From assembly GCA_009761415.1 (NCBI GenBank), contig QUOL01000027.1, positions 1 to 64,000 of the forward strand: a stretch of DNA of 64,000 nt. The letters are read 5' to 3'. The notes under the pieces were generated by a model that searched no databases, was not told where the DNA came from, and was given only the letters and a program-made list of their open reading frames with translations. This stretch comes from Sarcomyxa edulis (taxonomy: Eukaryota > Basidiomycota > Agaricomycetes > Agaricales > Mycenaceae). Made by a program: the position numbers and the translations under genes. Shown in pieces: positions 56,601-64,000 of the stretch; within the stretch, counting starts at the first letter, position 1; each line of letters starts with the position of its first letter.

Positions 56601-57562
56601 CAAAAATGACCAAGCCACCTGTCGCCCCTCTCAATACGCGTCCGTCAACGGCGGGTTCAAAAGGTACAACCAGTGCTGCTCGACCAAGTACTACCACTCG
56701 TTCGTCTTCCCCTGTTTCCTCAGATGTCGCTTCCTCTAAATTCTTCAACCGAACACATTCGACTCGCTCATCTACTTCATCGTACGGTGAAGAAATCCCA
56801 CCACCAGTTCCTGCTTTGATCGGGCAACATATAGTCTCCCCATCAGAACTTTATCGTCTCAATGATGATAGTCAGTCGAAAGTCTCCCTTCCAAAAACCA
56901 AAGGACAACAACTGCCACAAAATCGCGGTTCCCCGAGTTCTCCTGAATGGACGATTGTGTCTCCAGTCGATGAACGGCCGTCTTTACCTACACCTCCTCG
57001 TAGGTCTATGGCGAAGGACTCTTTGCCCTCGACACGATCACCTTCTCCAATCATGCCTTCATTTTCAACTGCTGCAGCTATTAATACGTTTGGCGTACGC
57101 AAACAATCTGTAGGCGCTGGGGATGGACCTAGACCTCAGACTCGTCCGTCTCTGAGTGTGATTACGCCACCGCCCAGACCGACCAGGAGTCCTTTCCGAC
57201 CGCCTCCAGGATCTGAATCCTCTCGTTCGGTTCCCCGTATCGAAAGTCCGAAACCCGACGAGGAACATGTGGGAGGTCGAAACAGACAGTCCTCTGGAGG
57301 TCACAGTAACGCGTCGACAGCAAAACAAAGACCCCGCTCCGCATCCTTCACTTCGCCATCTAATGGACGTTCACCGCTAACGTTCCGGGAGATGGATTCT
57401 CCCATAGGAAAGCAGACTTTGTCCGAGAAAGAAAAGGCTGATAAATGGGACGACCTTCTCGAACGAAGTGCCCTTGCGGGTGGCACAATCCATTTAGGAG
57501 GTGGAGAACTCATGTCTGACAATATTCGTTTCTCGACCTTCTCCGAGCTGAGTTCTCAATAA
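53685..57562 (+). CDS. Large Ser/Pro-rich, mostly disordered protein
   Basis: The ATG at 53685 starts three Ser/Pro-rich exons split by introns near 53888-53938 and 54064-54119, then a 3.4-kb open exon ending at 57562, for a total near 1230 aa. The composition is dominated by Ser, Pro, Arg and Thr, and most of it should be disordered. Short ordered-looking islands are YYTVLGSTTGRVVAVGG (about 55850-55900), SGKLWKLMKRISTGGL (about 56375) and the C-terminal WDDLLERSALAGGTIHLGG. Two PPPVPAL-type repeats could bind SH3 or EVH1 domains. I recognise no family; similar proteins are common, unnamed, in basidiomycetes. It may be a cytoskeletal or polarity scaffold. Confidence 0.75.
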
Positions 57563-58010
57563 TATATTCTATCTACTTATCGCATGATCATTCACGACAC
57601 GGTGCTCTTCATTATACCCCATCAATGTGCAACTTAAACTGTCCCCTTCTCTCTGCTGTCGGTCATCTTTCGTTAAAATTTCAGCATTGGTGCTTCGAGC
57701 GCTATCCATTCTTTTGCACCTCTACAAACCTAGTTTCTCCTAGTTATAATTCCATGGTGTTTTCTATGCTTCGCGTGTATAAATAGGCAGAATCCTTACG
57801 ATTTATACCCTGTATATTTCACCCAATATTACCATTATCATTACAGATTTTGATGAGGAGGACTGGACCGGAGTGTACGGTTATGTACGCGACTTGAGAC
57901 ACGCCAACTGCGGCTCCACGTCACTTTCAAAAGTCTGGACCGTCTCTTCACTCAACTCTCTCTCAGTTATAGCCAGCACCCTCGCATATTCGTTCTTTTT
58001 AATTTCAACA
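57563..58010. other. Intergenic region with promoter of the lysine-rich gene
   Basis: Contains GTGTATAAATAGGC at about 57775-57788, a good TATA box about 230 bp before the ATG at 58011. Nothing else is recognised. Confidence 0.5.
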
Positions 58011-59291
58011 ATGGGTTCTGCTCAGAGCTATCTATCTCCCGAAGCTGCTTTGACTACTGCTGTCGTCGTAGGAGCAGTCGCGCTAGGATATACTCAGTTT
58101 GGCGATAGCGCGAAGACCCCGTCTCAGGGAACTTCAGGACAGAAGAAAAACAAGAAGAAGAAAAAGGCTGCTGGGCAGGCGGGAGATAGCATTCCCGAAG
58201 TCGGTTCATCCTCTAATATTCCTCCAGCACAAACCCCCGTTGTCGTACCTTTCCCAGCTGTCATACCTGGCCAATTTGACGACGTTCCAGTTCTCGCACC
58301 TGGTGAGAGGACATCACCAAAGCCCAAGAAGACTAAGAAGAAGAAGGGGAAATCGGTAGTTGACACGCCAGCCGCTGTATCGTCTGCAGACATTCATTCA
58401 GATTCGTCTGCTGGCCAGTCGAAAGCACCGGTCAAACGCCAGGCTTCCTCATCCTCCAGACCGCTTAAACAATCCACTGCTTCAATTGATACGGATGGAT
58501 CATGGACCCGGGTGGAGCCACGTCGTACAACCACGCAAGAATCCGGCGCTCCTGCAGAAATAACGACAAGTGATGCAGGCATCACAACTTCCGCAACGGG
58601 GAATTCATCACCAATCACCGACCGAACTGAGGACGAATCGTTCACTCGCAATACAACACACGGAGAGAACCGAAAGACACTAGCGGAGAAGCTATTGCCG
58701 AAGCCCAGAAAAACCGGGGTGGACGAGTGAGTGTATTTCACTATATTTACAGCCAATTATGTTTATCGTATTACTTCTCATGAAAGCATGCTTGAGACGC
58801 CGGACTATCCATCGTTATCCCGAGTCATGCGTGTCCAACCGCAGGCCGACGAGAAGCCTCCTTCAGGTTACTCGTGGGCCGATTACGAGGATGTCGCGAC
58901 TACGGGTGCTGAAAACGATGCTGATGGTGAAGATGAAGGGTGGGGAGTGGTGAAAAGCAGAGGCCGATCCAGTAAGAAGTCTTCAATTAGATCGTACCGG
59001 GACTAACAGTTTCGATGACTTCCAGAAATTCAACACAACGCGTCGACATCCACTCAGAAAGCGCCCGAAACACTCACCAAACGGCAACGACAAAACGCGC
59101 AGAAACGCGATGCTCAAAAGGCAGCCAAAGCAGAAGGGGAGGAACAGCGGCTTGCAACATTAGCAAAGCACAAGAAGGAACTTGAACGCGCCAAGATGAT
59201 CGAACAACTGGCAGGGCCCAAAGGGAAGACTGTTGGTGGGGGAATGAAGCCTATCGTCGACGACAGAGGCAAGATGGTGTTCGTTGATTAA
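58011..59291 (+). CDS. Lysine-rich protein with N-terminal hydrophobic segment, unknown function
   Basis: The ATG at 58011 (MGSAQSYLSPEAALTT) is followed by a hydrophobic stretch (AVVVGAVALGYTQF) that could anchor the protein in a membrane. Two poly-lysine clusters follow (KKNKKKKKAAG; KKTKKKKGK), then a Ser/Thr-rich region. After an intron at about 58729-58790 a conserved-looking block reads MLETPDYPSLSRVMRVQP, GYSWADYEDV and EGWGVVKSRGR. The last exon, after about 59024, is a charged coiled coil (KRQRQNAQKRDAQKAAKAEG, KKELERAKMIEQLAG) ending GKMVFVD at 59291. Total length is roughly 385-400 aa. No named family is assigned; a membrane-tethered RNA- or ribosome-binding role is a guess from the charge pattern. 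Confidence 0.7.
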
Positions 59292-59768
59292 CCTTGGGCA
59301 GATATGATTATTCTTTTGGAATTTTCTGGGTGGATCCGGAGACAGTGGAATTGCGAACAGATCCAAGCTAGATGCATTTATGTATCAGAGGGTCTGGACC
59401 GAATGTTATAATTTTCATCGGGGTATTAGGAGATAGGGAGGTCGACTGGCGGTAATCAATATTCTGCGAACTAAACGAGTGGGGTAAATGATTGATGAGC
59501 TGTCCAACCAATGGAATGAGTGGCGAATCTAAGAAAAAGAGATACAATAAACTCACTACTGGGGTAAAAGAGACGCTTGCAAGACAATGTACAACAATGC
59601 AGTAAAGACTAGAATGAGAGCTGGATGGGAGGGCAAATGCGCTACAGTATGGACGGAGAGAAAGAACGATCGATGGTCGATAATAATAATAAACGGGAGT
59701 CGTAAGTGTCCACAAATGGAGACGGAGATTATTGCCATATGATACATCGGGGAATTAAGGTGAATAAA
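59292..59768. other. Intergenic region between convergent genes
   Basis: 3' flanks of the lysine-rich gene and of the Zn2Cys6 gene. AATAATAATAATAAAC at about 59679-59694 is a simple repeat. No exon is recognised. Confidence 0.5.
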
Positions 59769-61299
59769 TTATCGAGGTCTGGAGATGTGACCGGTCATAT
59801 GTTCGCGGTCGCCGTCACGGGGAGATGTGATGATACTGGGTAGTAGTGGAGAGTCGCTGAAACGTCGACTAGTCCCTGGTTGCAATTGGAACGGCGGCGG
59901 TGGCCCGCCGGCTGACCTAGTATCGAGATACAAATCCGAAGGACTTGCCGTCGCGGTAGTCGCTGACGGGCCCTCCTGAAAGAATGAACTGCTGGGCCTT
60001 CGGGATCCTGAGATCTGGAGCGCAGACGCTCGCCCAGCTTGGGCGTCTGCGCGTGGTAGTTTTTTGACTGTTCAGGAATAAAGGGCGAGGTTATAGAAGC
60101 GAGAGATGGTGGTAAATTTTTTACCGTGGCCGATGTGGGCGATTTAGTTTCTGGAGGGCGTAGTCGAGAAAGGGACGAGGATGAACGGATGGATTGAATG
60201 TTAGGAGACGTAGTTCCTATTGCATGGTTCTGAGGTAGTGGTAATGGTGGCGCCTGCTGCTGATGGCGTGGTGAATGGATATCATGAGGCGACTCCGTCT
60301 TTGCGTATCGACCGGACGTATCCATATGTTGTGGAAAGCTCGGCGGTGGCATCATAGGCTGATACATGACAGGACCTGAATGGGAACCAGACTGGTAAGA
60401 TTGCACTGCCTCCGTGGAGTTGGTCCCTGGCATGCCTGGATTCATACCCATTTGGTAAAAAGGCATGGTTACATGGGCTGGAGATGCTGGATAAAGACGA
60501 GCAAGAAGATCCTCTAAATGGTCGACTCTCGCTTTCAAAGCGTCGTATTCGGTCCTGCTGACATATTTCTCGCTAGTATCGCGAACGTAGACGATTTTGA
60601 TCAGTTATAATTAAACCCGGAAAGAATGACCGACATACATAGGTTCGACAATGTGCCATTGGCATTTGATCTGTTCTCCTCGGCGCGTACAAGGACCGCA
60701 CGGCTGAGACCTGAGATAACATAAAACGCCGTCAGGTTTGGCCGACAAGGGCTATAACGAGAGATATCGGACCTATCACATTTGATCTTGCGCCTTTTAC
60801 ATTCTGTAGACAGCCCGCGTGATAGAAATCACAAGATCAGAGGAAAATAATAAAGAATCAGCGAGACGATCACGAAAAGGACAAGAAGCAGTCAAATCGA
60901 CAAGAATAACACATGTGCAATAGTCAGTAATCGCCATGACACGCGGTGGGCGGGCTCACCCGTACAACTGAGGGCTTGTCGGCGACGCTTCTTCTTCGGA
61001 GGACCTTGATCGCCTTCTTCACCCTCCGAATCAGCCCCGCCGTAGGTCTCGGTTTCGCGTTGCGTCCCTGATGAGTGAGATGATGATTGTTGAGGGGGAT
61101 AATGAGCAGGGGGCGGAGGATAACTATAAAGATCGCCTGAGGACATGAGCTGCTGTGCCATCGCCGATGGAGGCAAGTACGGGTGCAACTGTCTAATCGA
61201 GGGAAGAGAAGTATGGTGGCCACCTGAATGAATGGTCTGGTCGTTCGAAGGAGTCCGACGACGTGTAGTCGGACTCTGTGGGGGCCTAGTAGGATGCAT
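59769..61299 (-). CDS. Zn2Cys6 fungal transcription factor
   Basis: The ATG at 61299 (MHPTRPPQSPTTRRR) starts a Pro/Ser/His-rich N-terminus, then basic PPKKKRRRQALSC. Across three small exons the zinc cluster reads CTECKRRKIKCDR and SQPCGPCTRRGEQIKCQW, giving C-x2-C-x6-C-x5-C-x2-C-x8-C, the DNA-binding module that holds two zinc ions. A short coiled-coil dimerisation segment follows (YDALKARVDHLEDLLARLY), then a Gln/Pro/Met-rich region. No fungal-specific middle homology domain is visible, so this is a short type. The C-terminal frame is unclear: one frame ends at 59795, but another that needs one more intron ends at 59769 and looks more natural (SPSDLYLDTRSAGGPPPPF). Confidence 0.8.
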
Positions 61300-63244
61300 C
61301 GAACACGTAAGTTAGGGGGTCAGTGAAGAACCCTACAGAGGGAACAGCGAGACGAAAGTGAGGGCATCGACGAACCCGAAACGTGGTTGGCAAGAAAGGA
61401 TTCAAGTTCTTATGGATTCCTGCCAGCAGTGTTTGGAATCAGATATATCTCGTGGCTATCCCCACCGAAAAAGGGACCAACTCAAACAAGGACTAGTAGC
61501 GTTTCACCGTTGGCGGCGCTAAATTTCCGGACGAAAGGAATCAGGATGCGGTTTCGAACATCTCCAAAAACAGAAATAATTCGAGCCAAGATGCTGGCAC
61601 AAACCTGAACCTGGCTACGATAGAGCCTGTTCAACCTAGAGATAATAAAATGTCGTAAATCAGTATAATATTCACAAAATATGCAGAACGAGCAGGCAAC
61701 AATGAGGCAAATTCAAGAGGAATCATAAATTCTGGAGAGAGATTGGCTTTTTAGATTGCTCTCGGATTTTGCCGAGATCCGTCTTATCCCCGGGGCAGAC
61801 TGTCCTTCCTTTTCGGTGTTGCTTCCTCGCCAAAACTCTCGGGGAAACAGCGGATTCTATCTCACAAAATACTCGAGCTCTCTACTGCTAGCAGTAGCAT
61901 TGACTCGCCTTCCGTCTAGCTCGAGGTCCGGATCATGTCCTTCACATAATGTGCAGTCATGTTCGCCATCGTGTATCATATATCATCGAGCATTCATCTA
62001 CTAGAGCAAGAAGTGCTAATCGTACTTCTTGCTCGGGTCGAACCTACTCGGACAACTCGTCATTTGTAGGCCAGCACACGAGGCTTCCACCTTGCAATAG
62101 ATCTCCAGCGATAGGACGAAACAGCCACACAGGCCCTCGCTCTCTGGTCATCTCCGATCCGTCTGCTTCTGACGCAGCGGTATGCCCGAATATCATGCAT
62201 TTAAATGTATCGATAGTGATTGGAAATGCGTTGGAAAACGGAGCTAACCTACCATGGCGCTTCTACGATCGTTCCGTTCATCCAGGACCCTCCTAATGGT
62301 ATATATACCCCTGCTTCGGTATCTCTCACTAAGTAGCAGCTATCGGAATAGGTTTGGCACGTCGGGTGAGCATTTTTCAAAAATAATAAACTCAACAACT
62401 ACCTTTCTTAGCCAACGATACAAGTACTTTCCCACCAGGTAGACAAGGATAGATGCTGAAAGCCTATGATCTCCGGTGACTTCACTTGACTTCACTGATC
62501 GCACCGTGTCACCGAGAACGGATCTTAACTGATCCCTCCGTGCTCAGGACCAGGTCATGGAGTAGACTTTGCACTCCAAAGAAGGCCGTTCGAGTACCGT
62601 TATGTCCGTACCATCCATCTTCTCTCTCGTTCCGAGGCTTTCTCTTACAGACGCTAATTCTCTTCTTATTGGTGCTTACCACCGGTCGTTCTGTTCTTCC
62701 TCCAGGTTTAGGACGTACTGCAAGAATCTGAGAGGACGTATCTACTACTGCGTGAGTTATACGTCTTCTAGCTTCGATAAACAGTATCGCTGTATCTGCG
62801 TCGCCTGTATCTGCTGCGGACAAGGCTATGCCAATTGGTCTTGAATTCCAATCTTGGCATCCAACGCGACAATGGGCACCGTGATCAATTTTCGCGACGG
62901 TGACTCCGAGTGCTTCCGGTGCGATACTGTGGCTCTGGTCATGTTCCAAATGTTGGCGTCACATGGCATGATTGACATCGTCCCGGGTTCTCCACTGTCA
63001 CTGATTGGTCCTTATTCAAACCGAGGGAAACTTATCTCCCAACACCACAAGAGATATCAATTTCCTTTATCCCCGTGGCTATAGAAACAGTATAAAGCTG
63101 GTCCTTGTCCGTGTATGAACTTACTCACCGTCTGTTAATAGTGCGACCGAGACTGTCTCGTAATTATGGATCATACTCAATGTCAAGTTTATGGTTAAGA
63201 TCCATGTCATGCGATAAGTCCGTATGACCTCGTATGTATGTCGT
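61300..63244. other. Intergenic region without a confident gene
   Basis: The first part is probably the promoter and leader of the Zn2Cys6 gene. TAGAGCAAGAAGTGCTAATC and GTACTTCTTGCTCGGG at 62002-62036 form an inverted repeat (GAGCAAGAAGT/ACTTCTTGCTC) with hairpin potential. A 146-codon minus-strand frame at 62509-62949 has no recognisable domain, upstream exon or conserved motif. A TATA-like AGTATAAAG lies at about 63090. Confidence 0.4.
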
Positions 63245-63871
63245 TCAGTGCACTTCACAATTCGGCTGACTATTCTCCATCCCCGAGTTCGCCAAGTACA
63301 CTGATGGCCGTTCACCCTGCAGTCGTAGTACAGTCGAAGAGACCGAAGACATAGTCGTGATATCAATACGCCATAAAATCGCTGAGCGCTGAGGTCCGGT
63401 ACCTTTATTTGACTGAACGAGGGATCTCAAGATCAGCTGGTGTTCAGGATGAAAACCTCTGCTACATACACACATCCAAGCTATTCTAGACCGGATGCTA
63501 ACCTGAACCTGATGACTGCTTACCAAATGTCTTGAATGTCGAGTCTCCAAGAAATTGATCACAGTGAAATTCGATCCAAAATCTGCCAAAATCCGTGTCC
63601 AGTTGCTTTCAAGGGATGCCTGCATCCAAGTAACTCGGAAAGTTCTGACAAGCATATTCATTTGGAGTATGAAAAGCAAGATGTATACATATTACAAGTA
63701 AAAGAGGTATGTACCCGAAGCTGATTAGCCGCCTGATCAGTGGCAAAAAAAACAAAGAGAACGACGGCATGCCCAGTTTCGGAATCCAACAGGTTGATAT
63801 TCTCGATCTCGTTAGCGGACAAACGCCCATAAAATAGACGTCCATCGAGTAGAACGGAACGAGGTGACTGT
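63245..63871 (-). CDS. Hypothetical protein at the window edge, 5' part uncertain
   Basis: Three minus-strand segments join in frame: from an acceptor (CTTTACAG) at about 63872, DGRLFYGRLSANEIENINLL and ETGHAVVLFVFFATDQAANQ; then, after an intron (GTACAT...ATGCAG, about 63714-63633), ASLESNWTRILADFGSNFTV and NFLETRHSRHL; then, after GTAAGC...AGCAG (about 63535-63471), GFHPEHQLILRSLVQSNKG up to the stop at 63245. The upstream exon may lie between 63872 and the window end or beyond; TATATAATCGG near 63905 could be its promoter. No family is recognised. Confidence 0.45.
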
Positions 63872-64000
63872 AAAGAAACAGAAAAATTATTTGAGGCTCC
63901 GATTATATAGGAGGGTGGGTGGTCCGTGCGCTCAGATTTGGCTACTACATATAGACGAAGAACTTGTTTTTGGGAATCTTTACGAAAGTCACCTCGCAGG

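Noticed and set aside
62509..62949. 146-codon minus-strand ORF
   Set aside because: No domain, no supporting exons and competing open frames on the plus strand; possibly chance.

Overview
This window is a chromosome end of a filamentous basidiomycete, most likely an Agaricomycete. It opens with a terminal CCCTAA array, and its genes carry many short (46-65 nt) GT-AG introns. The core genes are basidiomycete-like: a kinesin-14, mitoribosomal mS29/DAP3, HSE1, MMS2, BUD20, APN2, ARG7, secreted A1 proteases, a Zn2Cys6 factor and an F-box protein. The species cannot be named from sequence alone.

Layout: 1-113 is the telomere. 114-4738 is a subtelomeric array: a telomere-truncated first unit with an internal ~534 bp tandem duplication, then two 1429 bp units. 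4739-5517 is a junction zone with an interstitial telomere tract and an orphan copy of the repeat tail. 5518-9503 is a 5'-truncated chromodomain Ty3/gypsy retrotransposon with an extra intron-containing ORF and a 3' LTR. From 10.3 to 52.9 kb, core genes alternate with four copies of a two-gene module. From 53.7 kb on there are a long disordered protein, a lysine-rich protein, a Zn2Cys6 factor and an edge gene.

The main discovery is the two-gene module. Two paralogous families, here called A (676 to ~706 aa) and B (618-648 aa), always occur as head-to-head pairs: A1/B1 (10322-15091), B2/A2 (33942-38769), B3/A3 (40929-45684) and A4/B4 (48077-52895). Their start codons lie 435-512 bp apart, and three of the four shared promoters carry conserved inverted repeats. 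A and B share the same three-part layout (N-terminal helical header, central domain, C-terminal kinase fold) and equivalent intron positions. A keeps the kinase catalytic residues. B has lost them and has gained a Cys/His cluster. Both have lysine/arginine-rich, NLS-like segments. A segment of the N-terminal header is strongly variable between copies in both partners, while the C-terminal parts are nearly uniform. This looks like a partnered kinase/pseudokinase recognition, effector or selfish system. Its function is inferred, not shown.

Secondary points are a secreted aspartic-protease paralog that lost its second catalytic Asp, a ricin-type beta-trefoil lectin lying between two modules, and a subtelomeric repeat whose constant right end follows a perfect 20-bp palindrome.
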